Of a stretch of DNA of 64,000 nucleotides, positions 21,701 through 33,500 are shown one piece after another. This stretch comes from Macrostomum hystrix. Its lineage: Eukaryota > Platyhelminthes > Macrostomidae. Numbering within the stretch: the stretch's first letter is position 1; each line of letters opens with the position of its first letter. The position numbers and the translations under genes are program-made. Below the pieces are notes generated by a model. That model had not been told where the DNA came from, did no database searches, and worked only from the letters and a program-made list of their open reading frames with translations. The stretch is from contig CATNEN010000029.1 in assembly GCA_950097015.1 (NCBI GenBank), positions 7,913,501-7,977,500 on the forward strand. Reading direction: 5' to 3'.

Positions 21701-24700
21701 CTCTCTCTATTAGATCTCTCAATCCAATCTCATCCTCTGTCTCTCCATTAGATCTCTCAATCCAATCTTATCCTCTGTCTCTCTATTAGATCTCTCAATC
21801 TAATCTCTTTCTCTGTCTATTAGATCTCTCAATCCAATCTCATCCTCTCTCTCTCTATTAGATCTCTCAATCCAATCTCTTTCTCTGTCTCTCTATTAGA
21901 TCTCTCAATCTAATCTCTTTCTCTGTCTATTAGATCTCTCAATCCAATCTCATCCTCTGTCTCTCTATTAGATCTCTCAATCCAATCTCATCCTCTCTCT
22001 CTATTAGATCTCTCAATCCAATCTCATCCTCTGTCTCTCTATTAGATCTCTCAATCCAATCTCATCCTCTCTCTCTATTAGATCTCTCAATCCAATCTCA
22101 TCCTCTCTCTCTATTAGATCTCTCAATCCAATCTCTTCCTCTGTCTCTCTTTTAGATCTCTCAATCTAATCTCTTTCTCTCTCTCTATTAGATCTCTCAA
22201 TCCAATCTCATCCTCTGTCTCTCTATTAGATCTCTCAATCAAATCTCATCCTCTGTCTCTCTATTAGATCTCTCAATCTAATCTCATTCTATGTCTCTGT
22301 ATCTAATTTCTTCCTCTGTTTCTCTCTAGATCACTTAATCTAATCTCACCCTCTCTTCCTTGATCTCTCATCGTTTGTCTCTCTCTTGATCACTCTGGTC
22401 TCTGTCTTACTGTAGTCCATTCTCCCTATACTCTCTCCTTGTAATCCTATACTCTCTCCTTGTAATCCTATACTCTCTCCTTGTAATCCTATACTCTCTC
22501 CTTGTAATCCTATACTCTCTCCTTGTAATCCTATACTCTCTCCTTGTAATCCTTTACTCTCTCCTTGTAATCTCTTGTTGTCTCATTGTTGCTGAACCTT
22601 TATTTTCCCATTGAATTTATGTCCTATTGCTGAAGCGGCCCTCCCCTACTAAGCAAGGCTGAATAGCTGCAGTTTTTCTTCCCCGATGAGCCGGGAGGAA
22701 CAGCCAGTGCAATCGATCATGCCTTGTTTTGCAAATTGGCGCGGTGGTAGCTGCGATGGTTGCAGCGGTGGCGGTGGAAATGGTAGCATTGAGTCCATTC
22801 TCAGCCCACGCGTGCCACCTCTACTAGGCTAGCTGCGCTGAGCACCGGCTTACCCGGCCAGCGGCGCAACTGTCACCCATTTGAAATTAAATTAGTCGGA
22901 TTCTTTAAATAAGCCTCGACTGGCTTTCCTAGTTTTTTTCATCCATTCATTCACTTAATCCCACTGGGACGGGGCATAGGCCACACTTCCCAGGTCCATT
23001 ATCTCCTTACCCGCCCGTCCGCTCATGAGACCGTTGGGAATAAATTCGACGGCAGGAAAAAAAAGAGAGAAGAAAAAAACTTTTTCTCCTAACTTTTTTA
23101 GCCTTCACAACTTGGTCGCGAGCGGATGATGGGATAAGTGGGTTTCAGCTGACAGTGGACTCCCGTATACTACTCGCAGCACAGAGTACGAAAGGGTCAG
23201 GCGGACAAATCACGGTTAACAGTTTTAGCGACCTACGCCAGCGGCCCTTCAAAGCTCGTTACTAATAGTGCGACGCGGGAATCACAGAATTGATAAAGAG
23301 CTAAGGTGGCAAATGAGTGCAGTAGAGTACCCCCTGCCAGCCAGTCTGCAGGGACTTGATCGAGTACTTGACTCAATTTAGGATCGCGGCCAAGGAACTA
23401 TTTTAAAATAAAAAGTTCGTTAAATTTAATCTTGGCCTTTGTCCCCAAGTGGGTAGCGAGGGAGGACAACGGGACGACTCTATGCGTATGTGGAGTCAGT
23501 GGAATGGGCAGAATTGATAATATGATAATATACGTATAATATAAGGAAGTCATTCTGCAGCCAACAATTAGCCTTCGGGCAATAATAAAATGAAGAAGGA
23601 AGAATGATTTGATCGCAGCAAAGTCCACTTCAGATATTTTATTGATGGTACTAATGGTTTGCGAGAGAATCTGGACCGTTTGCATGGGGATCTACCACTC
23701 TGTTGTAGATCGTTGAGTCCTGTCTCAGTCAGGAATGAAGACTGGAATTAGGTGATGAATCGGCTGGCTCAATGAGCTGACTGCTGGGCCCATCGAGACC
23801 GGCAAAATCCCATCCCGGCGTTTCCTCTTCCCATTTCCCTCTTCATTGCTCTCGCTCCGCTTCTGGCCAGAACCTCGCCGCCCATCTGTGCCTAGGAAAG
23901 TGGATCCCATAATGCCGCTCTGATGGGATCAGATGAGGGAGGAGGCTGGGTTTGGGGAAGAATGACCCGATGAAAGCAGACGCGGCCGATGTTTGTGGAG
24001 TCATCTCACCCGGTCACCTGATGAGACAAAATGTAAATTAAGAACTACAACATTGTTTATCACAGTCTGCCCTACATCCAACTTCGCCCGATTACTTTTA
24101 CACGAGGAGCTGCAGCCGATTGCTGACTGACTGGCTGGCAACAGGATACCTAATCTGGGACGGCACGCCATCACTGCGTTTTCCCATCCGGGGAGGTGGA
24201 AGTTCGGCTCGAGCCAGAAAAATTTTCTTCCTATGAACTCCGGCGAGATCTTTGTCGAATGTTGCGTGAACGCTCGGCTTCTTGGCTTTTTATGTCAGGA
24301 AGATTTCTGTTTTACTCCAGTACAGAACTAAGAGGGCTGAGCGATAAAATGAAGTCCTATCCGACACCCGTAGGGAATATTATATGCTTTCTCAAACTCG
24401 GTGAAATGCTGGCAGGCAGTTGTGCAGTTACCAAGTAATACAGTTTGAAGTTTCGAATTCTTAATTATTGTCCCATGAAGACAGGCCAATCAATCTCTAC
24501 GACCCCAACGAAGACAGGCCAATCAATCTCCATGACCCAGACGAAGACAGGCCAACCTCTATGACCCCAACGAAGACAGGCCAATCAATCTCTACGACCC
24601 CAACGAAGACAGGCCAATCAATCTCTATGACCCCAACGAAGACAGGCCAATCTCGGAGACCACTGTTGTAACTCACCTACATACTGCCGAATGCCAATCA

Positions 24701-24833
24701 GCCCAATGAAAAGGAACAGAATGACGCCGGTGAACTGATAGTTGAGCCTGTCAGCGAAGTCGTCGTCGAAGCGAAGCTTAGAGGAGCCGATTCTGCCCAG
24801 CTTGGACAGCTTCCACATGAATGTCGCGTCCAT
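15282..24833 (-). CDS. Innexin A (gap-junction protein, 422 aa, three exons)
   Basis: Four-pass membrane protein that forms intercellular channels or hemichannels. Exons 24677-24833, 19718-20384 and 15282-15726 give 423 codons with stop; introns are phase 1 and phase 2. TM1 is about residues 34-51. Extracellular loop 1 has Cys58 and Cys76 (CW...YCW), followed by the innexin signature YYQW at 104-107. TM2 is about 108-129 and TM3 about 200-222. Loop 2 has Cys263 and Cys280, and TM4 follows at about 291-313. The tail of about 110 aa ends ...DDNIV. A cysteine cluster (five Cys, 187-196) sits in the cytoplasmic loop. The start MDATFMWKL is chosen by comparison with innexin B (MDAGFVLKL). An upstream in-frame ATG at 24992 would add a Gly/His-rich extension. 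Length is typical of the family. Confidence 0.95.
15727..19717 (-). other. Innexin A intron 2 (about 4.0 kb)
   Basis: No supported exon on either strand. It holds a SINE family A tail fragment (18918-19005), a short ACAACATAG-type decamer tract just after it (about 19012-19060) and a TATATA run near 18695. The rest is moderately AT-rich unique-looking sequence. Confidence 0.7.
18918..19005 (+). mobile_element. SINE family A, 3' fragment
   Basis: GTGTGTGCTCAGGAG, then GCGGAACGGGCAGAAT and AATGTGCCAGTGCGC, matches the 3' part of the copies at 48.4 and 52 kb. The tRNA-like head is missing, as in a 5'-truncated insertion. Confidence 0.6.
19718..20384 (-). CDS. Innexin A exon 2 (loop 1 to loop 2)
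   Basis: Acceptor CCGCCCGCAG, then [12 protein letters not shown]; donor GTGAGTG after ...EGQNY plus two bases (phase 2). It carries both loop-1 cysteines, YYQW, TM2, the cytoplasmic loop, TM3 and the first loop-2 cysteine (FPRVTFC). Confidence 0.95.
20428..20640. repeat. 9-bp minisatellite (ATGAGATTC)n
   Basis: About 23 imperfect units immediately intronic to innexin A exon 2; the first unit lies within 45 bp of the acceptor. Because 9 is a multiple of 3, open frames such as (MRF)n and (NLM)n arise on both strands and are not genes. Confidence 0.85.
21485..22340. repeat. Pyrimidine-rich minisatellite, about 38-bp unit
   Basis: About 20 units built on TTAGATCTCTCAATCCAATC plus a variable CTCATCCTCTGTCTCTC part. 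Unit length varies by changes in the CT dinucleotide run. Each unit includes the AGATCT palindrome. Confidence 0.85.
22422..22575. repeat. 21-bp minisatellite (CTATACTCTCTCCTTGTAAT C)
   Basis: About seven nearly identical units following directly on the 38-bp array. The two arrays are both pyrimidine-rich on this strand and abut with only about 80 bp between them. Confidence 0.85.
24469..24655. repeat. 33-bp minisatellite next to innexin A exon 1
   Basis: Five to six units of GAAGACAGGCCAATCAATCT plus CTACGACCCCAAC, one shortened to 29 bp. It ends about 20 bp before the exon 1 donor, on the intron side. Confidence 0.85.
24677..24833 (-). CDS. Innexin A exon 1 (N terminus, TM1)
   Basis: 157 bp from ATG to donor GTGAGT, ending ...IGIRQYV plus one base (phase 1). 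[14 protein letters not shown] precedes TM1, as is usual for innexins. The reading frame is open upstream to another ATG at 24992. Confidence 0.9.
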
Positions 24834-25007
24834 CTCGCTGCCGTGGCCGCCCTGGACGCCGTGCGAGCCTCCGCCGTGGGTGTGATGGCCGCCTCCGCTG
24901 GAACCGAGGCCGCTGGCTTGGTGAGAGCCTTCTCTCTGATACCCGGCGAATAGAACCTCGCGGAGCGGGCCTGCGGGCGGTGCGTCAATCATGAGTCAAT
25001 TAACTAA

Positions 25008-25033
25008 TCTATCTATCTATCTATCTATCTATC
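25008..25033. repeat. (ATCT)n microsatellite
   Basis: About six perfect tetranucleotide units about 15 bp upstream of the distal candidate start of innexin A. Confidence 0.85.
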
Positions 25034-25533
25034 CCACTATACTAAATCTCTAAGATCTTCTATCGATCTATATTTCAAAATGCTATCTTTCTTAGATTTA
25101 ACTATTTTATCGCGAAGTAAGTTGTATTTGGCTCATTATGAAAATTGTAGTCATAGAGGCTTCAAACGAATGAAATGGTACAACATTGATTGCGGGCGGG
25201 GGCTAACGCAAAAAACGTTTTTGTAATCGACAAACTATTATTTATGACTGAGTGGCTATGAAAATACGCTGGGCGTGAGCCAGCTAATGCTCCAGGTGAA
25301 CTTATATCCATCAATTAGCGATCAATAGAAGACAGTTGATGGGTTCCAAGAGAGTGCGCCTCCTGTCAGTGTGTTTCTGAGATCTAGGGGTCGAGACAAA
25401 GAAGCTCGCAGAGTCGCGAATTGATTGACACGATCTTTTCCCATCCCACAGTAAAGAGCAGAGCGGCTTCCCCGATAAGAGGATAAATCCATCGGAAATG
25501 CTGCACCTGAGCCGTAGATTGAATCTTCCTAGG

Positions 25534-25578
25534 CTTAGGGTTAGGTTTAGGGCTAGGGTTAGGGTTAGGGTTAGGGTC
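25534..25578 (+). repeat. Short interstitial TTAGGG tract
   Basis: About seven TTAGGG-like hexamers, the last three to four perfect and the first ones degenerate (TTAGGT, TTAGGGC). This is the telomere motif of many animals. Confidence 0.8.
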
Positions 25579-26784
25579 CGGACTTTCTAAAAGCTGTGAA
25601 ATATAGCGGAAACGTTAATATTTCTCGCGAGAGTTGAAATTTATTCTAGGAGACAGAGCTGCAGATACAGCATTTTTGTAGGGGGGAGCGAGGAAGAAGA
25701 AGAGAAGGAAGATTTGAGTGGTGCTTTTTTACCTGCCGTTTGAAATGCCACCTTGGCGACTGTTTTCTGTAATGCTGTGTCAACTGACAAAGTCGACGCT
25801 GCCTGTCGCTGCGGTGGAATTTTGCTGCTCGACTTTTAAAAAGAGTAACTTTTTTCGTTTTATCTTTCTGACGTTGCCTTTAAATGATAGGCAGCTGCTT
25901 TATTTGAATCTGGAGTTTTGCTTGTAGGAGATGCCGGGAAGGGGTAACTTAGCATTGCATTCCGGATGGGATCTGCAGTGGATTTCTCCTGGTGGATGAT
26001 TGGAAAATTGAGATCGCGAGTAGCTGGAGAAGACAGGAGCAGGGATTGTAGTAGCTGAGCTGCTCCGCGACCTGGTCCCGTCCGGCAAACTGGGGCATCA
26101 TAAATTATCAAAAGAATGGGCAAGAGAAGAGGCAAGGGGTAGGCGCGGCTGCCTGGAGGTAGTGCCGCCGCAGCTTGCTTGCTAGCTTTTTCCTCTGATT
26201 TGGACTGCTTTTGGCCTGGCTGGCGTGGAGTTACGGGAAATGCTGCAGCGGGAGGCTCTCTCTCTCTCTGTGTGCCCACCGGCACGGGGTAGGCGGGACA
26301 ATAAATGATTATGGATTAACAATGGAGCCTAGCTGCTGAGGAGGGCGAAGGAGAGGGAAGAAGAGATGCGGTTGTGTGTGTGTGTGTTTGAGTGGGGAGG
26401 ACACAGCAAATGAGAGGGACTCACGAGAGGGCGAGAGGACGACCCAGGGTTGGCTGCTGGCCTCAATAAAAAAACGGAACCTTCGCCGTTGAGAATGCCA
26501 GAGAGAGATGGGACGGAGCAGGAGAGACAAGCCAGCGGCAGAGAAAAAAAAAGATAAAGGAGGAGGGAAGTCCCTTTCCAGGGGGAAGGTTGCGGTCCAG
26601 CCAATTGAGTAGCTACTGGCCAGCATCCAACAGCAGGCAATAGTCTGCTGCCCTGCCTAACAGTGCCAGCAAATAATTTGCCATTTTGAAAAAATCCAGT
26701 GTAAATTAAAAAAATAATTTTTGTTTATGCCTTAATAGAATCAACAAATACCTTAGCTTAGCGCTTAAGGTATAACTCAGAATT

Positions 26785-27395
26785 GACTGATAAGAGAACT
26801 CAGAATCGACTGAGAGAACTCAGAATCGACTGAGAGAATTCAGAATCGACTGAGAGAACTCAGAATCGACTGAATGAATTTAGAATCGACTGAGAGAATT
26901 CAGAATCGACTGAGAGAATTCAGAATCGACTGAGAGAACTCAGAATCGACTGAGAGAATTCAGAATCGACTGAGAGAATTCAGAATCGACTGAGAGAACT
27001 CAGAATCGACTGAGAGAATTCAGAATCGACTGAGAGAACTCAGAATCGACTGAATGAATTTAGAATCGACTGAGAGAATTCAGAATCGACTGAGAGAATT
27101 CAGAATCGACTGAGAGAACTCAGAATCGACTGAGAGAATTCAGAATCGACTGAGAGAATTCAGAATCGACTGAGAGAACTCAGAATCGACTGAGAGAATT
27201 CAGAATCGACTGAGAGAACTCAGAATCGACTGAATGAATTTAGAATCGACTGAGAGAACTCAGAATCGACTGATGAATGAACTCAGAATCGACTGATGAA
27301 TGAACTCAGAATCGACTGATGAATGAACTCAGAATCGACTGATGAATGAACTCAGAATCGACTGATGAATGAACTCAGAACTCAGAACTCAGAAT
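26785..27395. repeat. 20-bp minisatellite with a 180-bp higher-order repeat
   Basis: Basic unit CAGAATCGACTGAGAGAATT or the -AACT variant. Blocks 26881-27060 and 27061-27240 are identical over 180 bp (nine units), and 26821-26880 matches the last third of the block. Each block is marked by one TGAATGAATT TAGAATCGAC variant. From about 27255 the unit changes to 23 bp (ATGAATGAA form) for five copies. Confidence 0.9.
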
Positions 27396-30011
27396 CGATG
27401 GAGAGACTGATTATGAATTGATTAAGATGCTGCAACCAGAAAGAACTTTCAATTTCATTAAAAAATTCATATCTTATTCCAAGTTCGTAGTTCTGCAAAG
27501 GGACGTAATAACACCTAAAGAGAAGGAGTTTGCTAAACTAGAAGTTGAGGTGTGAGAGCTGTGGAGTGGTCTGCTTGTTCGCCCATGCCTGATCCACCCC
27601 CAATGTATGATCGGATAGTTGGAGTCAACGGATGAGGGCCCAGATTTTTTAATTCACCCTGTTTTCCGGGCTTGAAAAATGTTGCTTCTGGAGGTCTAGG
27701 CGTACAGTGCATGTTCGTCCGCAATGCGCATTGCGCCGCAGTGTCCATCCACCTGGGTCACAGGAGGAAGTGAGCGACTTCCCTTTCAGCTATGCATATT
27801 TTTTCTTTTGAGCTTCCTGATTATTGAATCTGGTTGGATGGTTTCAATCACAGTGCATGGTGAATAAAAAGCTAGTGCGTTATGAAAACCAACGGGAATT
27901 CATGTTTTAACCTAAGGTTTTTTAATGTCGATGCAGCTGATCTTTACTTTATATGTAGCTTTAAAATTCGAACTTTCTGGACATACTTTCTGAAAATACA
28001 CCGAAATTTCTGGAGAATAAGACGAGTGAACGCTTCGGAATTTAAAAATAAAATACATGAATGTCTACTGGTACAAAGTTAATAAAAAGTAGTATGTTAC
28101 GCGTATCAGTAATGTATCGTACTTGAATTCCCGACAGATTTTAACAAATAAAGTCGGGAATTTATCATAGATGAGCTTCGTGCAGCTTAGAACTTTTAAA
28201 GAAATTAAGTCTGAAGTCAAGCTGGACAAAATGGCTTTCTGCTATAGCATACCTTGTATTTTTGTTTAAGGAAATGAGCATGAAACACGAGGACTCTGCA
28301 ACAGAAACGAAAAAGGGACAACTGCTTACAGACAAAAAACACAATGAAGGATGAAAAATATTAAGGATTCTTTAAATAAGCAAGTCGAAACAAAACAGTC
28401 AGCGGTTAACCGCTCTTGCCGTTCTGATTAACCGTGCAGAAGAGAAAGGATCTATAAAAAACAAGAATAAATTTTATTAAAATATTAAAATATTCAGCTT
28501 AACAAGTGAGGGAGTCATTTAGCAATGATGAATATTTTAGCGGAAAAACAATAGCGTTAGTGTGTGTTTGTGTGCGTCTGTGTATGTTGTGAAAAGTAGC
28601 ATAGCACAAAGAAAACTTATTTATAAGAAAGCAAAAACAAAGCTAAATATGCATGTATATGTAGGCATGTGAACAAATACAGGTGCCCCATCATGGAAGC
28701 TGTTCATTAATATTCAACAGAAAAGATCTAGACCAATGGTTATAACAAAATTGTTGTTAACATAGAGAATAATTTGGTCACTGTTTAAATGAAGCGTACA
28801 ATATTATAAGTAAGTTGGAGAGAATGCCAAATACTGGACCATAGAAATCACTATAATGAGTTAAACAGCATCAATAAGCTTAGGTTGTGATCTGACATGT
28901 GGGTTAACGCAAACTTTCGTCAATATTTTTTCGTTACTGTAACGTTCATTACTTGTAACGTTTGTTACTTTAAATTTTGTTACAGCAACTCTCGTTATAC
29001 TTTCTTAAACTTTCATTATTGTAAATTTAGTTTCTGCAAAAAAATATAACTTGCAGTGAATCACTTCAATTCAGGGCTTTATCAAATGAAATAATGGTAA
29101 TTGCTAAAGCTATAAATAGTTAGATGAATTTGAATTAAAAAACTCGCTATCCTCAGGCACAGGATCACGCGCTTTGGATTAATTAATATAAAGTCTGTCA
29201 TATATCTTGTGGAGGGGAAGATAATATAGATAATTGTAACATCGAATTAAACTATTTTGTCAGAAAAAAAAGCGCTATAGGATCGCAAAAAACATAAAAC
29301 ATTTATCGCACTGCTTAATTAACAGCTGAAAGTTAACAGCGAAATAATCTGTTTGAATGAGACAAGTAGCAAATGTCAAAGGCTGTTTTGGTGCGGTGTG
29401 CTCAGGAGTCAAAATTGGCCTTTATCCCTAGAAACAGAAAAATTCTTTATTAGTTGACTTGCACTTTAACAAAAATGCTTTAAAATGAAAAAGAGAGGTG
29501 ATTAATAAGTTCTGTGTCATTATAGTGAAAGTACAAGAAACCAAAATACAATGATTATGATTACTATATAAACTATCTGGCGCTGTTGTCAGGATTAGAA
29601 TAAGTTTAAGGGGGAAATGAGGATAGTGGGATCTTGCTATGTTTGGCACAGACAAAACAGATAAATATAAGTTTTGGGCCTATGGTGTACAGTCGAAAAT
29701 CTAGGCCTAACTATTTGAAAAAAACTTGTTCGTGCAGTCCCTCTGAGAAGAGCCGGTGAATTTGAGTATTCTAGAACATAATTTCGTGTTAAAGTATGTG
29801 TGCGCGTATCAAAGGCGCCAATAGACGCAAAGTCAATTAACATTGCTAGAAAATAAAGTACAAAGAATTCGATTTTTCCTCTGTCACAATTTCGAGAAAA
29901 AAATATTTCTAATGAGCTTTAAATTCATAGATTAGCTCATATTATTCTTGCCTGGATTTGATAAAGCAGCTCTTAGAACATTAGACCCCGGACACACAGG
30001 GCATGCAACTG

Positions 30012-30017
30012 TTTATT
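30012..30017 (-). promoter_or_regulatory. Candidate polyadenylation signal of innexin B
   Basis: AATAAA on the minus strand, about 175 bp past the innexin B stop. Plausible by distance only. Confidence 0.35.
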
Positions 30018-30190
30018 TACACGCTAGCTGGGGGTAACCGCACAATTAAATATTCGAGCAACAAAACGGAAACGAGAGACAGGGTGAGAGAAAAATAAGC
30101 AGAGCTATGCGCGAATTATTAAAATAGATGAAACAATACTATGCGCATAAAATATAGCAAACAGGACAAATACATTAGCAGAATCGTCGG

Positions 30191-30599
30191 CTATACTATA
30201 CTAGACCCTCTGTTCACAGACTCTAACAGCCTGTTAATGTCCTCCTCTGTGCCAGTGATCTTGGCCTGTCGATAATTCTTCCACAATGTTGACGCCACAT
30301 CCAGAGCAATGAGGTCGCTAGCCAGGTTGGACACCACCTGGAGAATGAAGACGCCGTCCGCGCCCAGGTTGATGTTAACAAACCTGTTGCAGTCGCGCTC
30401 CTCGGTATTTGAAATTATCTTCATCGCTTTCAGGTACTGCTTGATGAAGGCAACTCGCCTTTGGGGAATTAGTATCTTAAATACCCACACAAGGGTGCTG
30501 GCTAAGGTCAGGACGCCAAGGATGATGAACCAGAACCAGAGGAACACGTAGACCTTCTCAACGAAGTGGTTGATAGGCAGTACGCACTGCAGATCGTAT
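30191..30599 (-). CDS. Innexin B exon 3 (TM4 and tail)
   Basis: Acceptor ATTTTTAG. It reads TYDLQCVLPINHF then EKVYVFLWFW, and ends at TAG (30191-30193). The tail is shorter than in innexin A by about a dozen residues and shares the pattern RKYLK / KQYLKAMK and DGVFI. Confidence 0.94.
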
Positions 30600-33500
30600 C
30601 TAAAAATGACACGAAATACGCGTTCTATACTACTTTGTATGTCACATGCATTGATACCGAACAGAAAATAGTTGTACATCGCGACAATGAATAGTCCTTT
30701 GTCCATAGCTTTTTCTGACAATAAAAGATGGCTACAGGCAGCCCTTGCAGTTCCTTTCTCCGCTGGATATTCTTGGAATTTTTTAAACTATTCATTCCTA
30801 CGCATTTTAGCCGCATTGGCAGTTGCTCCCTTTGGCTCCAAGCAGCTGTCCGCAGATGCAGAGCTGCTCCCCCCTCCTCTCTCCAGTGTCGCCCCGGCGC
30901 CATATCAATGCCTTGCCGAAGCCTTTCCTATGGACAAAATCCCCATTCTATCCTCGGCTTACGGCTCGAAAATCCCAATCGAAGGGGGGGAGAATTTAGC
31001 CAAAAGCCATCCCAGGCTAGGATCAGACGTGGGAGTCTCTCATACTGTCATAAATATTCTACCGAACCAGTCTGATAGATAATGTTGGTATTTGCCGCGG
31101 TTTTCCGATTTGGTCATGCCACCCCTAATTCCACTCGGGCCGTATCAGTTGCTAGGATAGCAGGTCCCCAGTTTCATAGTTTCTATTTTAGCCAGGCCAA
31201 ACTTGGTTAACCATTCAGTGGGCAGAGATATGCACAGTTCTAGCGACTATTTGGAGCGACAGGCGATTAAGCGGCAATTATGGTCCGATGCCTAAAACTG
31301 CATCCTTTGGCAGATGCTGAATCAATAGACCCTCGCATGCCGCTTCCGGACCAACCAGTTCAGCTCTGCTAGAAGGATCGCTAACTATGCGCAAATAATA
31401 ATTATATATTTGCCTTTTCTGTCTGGTAATGTTGTCGCACGAACTGTGCGCGATTCTGTTCGTAATCGTCGGCAGAGAAAAATCGAAAATTTGTTTTAAA
31501 CGCTTTACTTAACAAAATAAACTCTAAAAAACTGCTCTTATAATAAATTGGTGATTTTAGCTCACTAGAAAACTAGTTTGCTAGTTGTTAAACTTTTCTG
31601 TATAAATGACTCTTGAACTTGAATGGCCTTGGAGACTGGAGTAGGACTGAGAGTGGCGGGCCAGAGAACTCAGCGAAGTACGCCGAAGTGCAACTGCTTC
31701 CGTTTTTGCCTTTTGATGAAATTTTCTTCCGATATTCGGCTAAGAGGGAGCGAAAGAGTTTGGTCAAGCCAGGCGAGACTCGCTGACGCTCACCCTGGCG
31801 CATAATGCCCGCACGCATGAGCTCACTGTGTCGCTTGGGAGAAACGATAAAAGCACCTGACGGGGAACCGGCGACGGAGACCATGTTTGAGGGGGTAATG
31901 AAAAGACGAAAAGACAGAAAAGAGAGGAGCGAGAGAAAAGCAGGGAGGACGGCTTCCCAGTCCGACTGACGCACACGTGAGTGAACACAAGACAAGCCGT
32001 TTTTCTGTTCCCGCATTAACTCACCTGGAGGAGGCTTGGTGCCTGAGAAACTGATGGGAGAAAAGGGGAGACAGAAAGGAGGATGCGAGGACTGCATTTT
32101 GCGTCAGTTTTGTTTAGCCGGCGTGAGCTGTGAGGAAAATAGGGCGGGCTAAGACAAACTAAAGCCCATGGAGAATCCCAGCGCGCATGGGAGCGCGACG
32201 GAGCCGAAATGGAAGGGAATTTTTGTAACGGCAGCAGGCAAGGTGGGGCATAAAATAGGCTTTTACGACGGATGCACTAATTGGGAATCGGCTAGTCGGT
32301 AATAAAAATACTGCTCACCACTCGCTGCCGCATCGCGTCCCCTCCCCGTTCGTCTAATTCCCTACGCACCAACCGCCACCCTCCTCGATGTTAGCTCCTG
32401 GGTCTGTGCTCGGTTTCGCAACAGACACGGCTCCTGCTCAGCTTGGCGCCAGAAATAGATTTGGTGGGTTATAGCTTGAGCAATCTAGAGGCTGCTCAGA
32501 CCCGGATCTGTCTCGTATCTAACCAGGCTTCTGCCTGCCCGCCTGCATGTCTGCCTCACAAAGATTGGGACTTAATTAAAAGATCAGATCTGATCCCGAG
32601 GGCAAGTGAAAGGTATTTTAGACAAGCATTTACTGTGCTTTATAGGAACTCTTAGTGATAGATTGTTCAGTACCGCACGCGGTAAAAACTGATGGCGTTC
32701 AAAATTTTGAAGTGTGCGACAGCCAGAGAACTGACCAGAAGTCGAAGGGTTGAAGGGTGACATTAAGAGAGCCTGAAAATAATGTCGAAGGGTCGAATGG
32801 CGTGATTCCTAGAACTTTCTAACATTCTAACTTCCTTGAAAGCGTCGGTTAACAGTCGCTAGTGTCCCAACTTCCATTGTACAGATCCCACAACATGTGC
32901 TTGAGGAACTCACGTTTGTGCCTTGACGCCGACCTTGCGCACCACCAGGTGGCAGTAGGTGACGCGGGGAAAGTTCCCAGTCTCGCGCCACTCCTGGCCG
33001 ATCATGAGGCTTTTAAGCACTTCGTAGCCAAATAAAGTGTCGTTTGAGCCGAGAAATTTTCGCATAAGGTAGATCTGGCCCACTGAGTTGCCAATGAACA
33101 GTAGCCGCACAATGAGAAACAGCATTGTCAGCCGCATTGACGGACTCAAACAGCAGATGAACTTTTCCAACACATTTCGCATGCGGCTATACCGGCGTGC
33201 GGCCTCGGCCTGCTCCTCTAGGGCGGCCACCAGGCACTGGACGGCCTTGCGCCTGAGATCCGTGTCCGGCATGGAAGCGTTTCGCGCGTTCTTGATCAGC
33301 ACTGGCAGCCGGCGAGCGCCCACTCGCCAGATGAGATGAGGCACCCAGGTGATGATGGCCTGGCCAGCCAGCACAATGGCCACCCATTGGTAATAGCTCA
33401 GGTAGGTCATGTCGGCCAGCTGCTCCTTTTTTACAGGTATTTCTTGGTTGGGCAACAGGAAGTAGGTGTTAGACACCCAACAGTAGTTCTCGGCGAAATC

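Larger units (their letters stand above)
20385..24676 (-). other. Innexin A intron 1 (about 4.3 kb, rich in minisatellites)
   Basis: Contains four separate tandem arrays with 9-, 38-, 21- and 33-bp units, listed separately, and a possible SINE family A scrap at 23485-23530 (GGAATGGGCAGAATTG). The stretches 20650-21480 and 22580-24460 hold no supported exon. Confidence 0.7.
24834..30190. other. Spacer between innexin A and innexin B
   Basis: About 5.4 kb without supported exons. The part next to 24833 includes a Gly/His-rich open frame that may be 5' UTR or an alternative N terminus. Contents listed separately are an ATCT microsatellite, a TTAGGG tract and the 20-bp array. The rest (27400-30190) is AT-rich with nothing recognisable apart from GTGTGCTCAGGAGTCA near 29396, a scrap of SINE family A. 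Confidence 0.6.

Noticed and set aside
20442-24671. CRISPR-like appearance of the tandem arrays
   Set aside because: Repeats are directly adjacent with no unique spacers, no cas genes, and the genome is eukaryotic.
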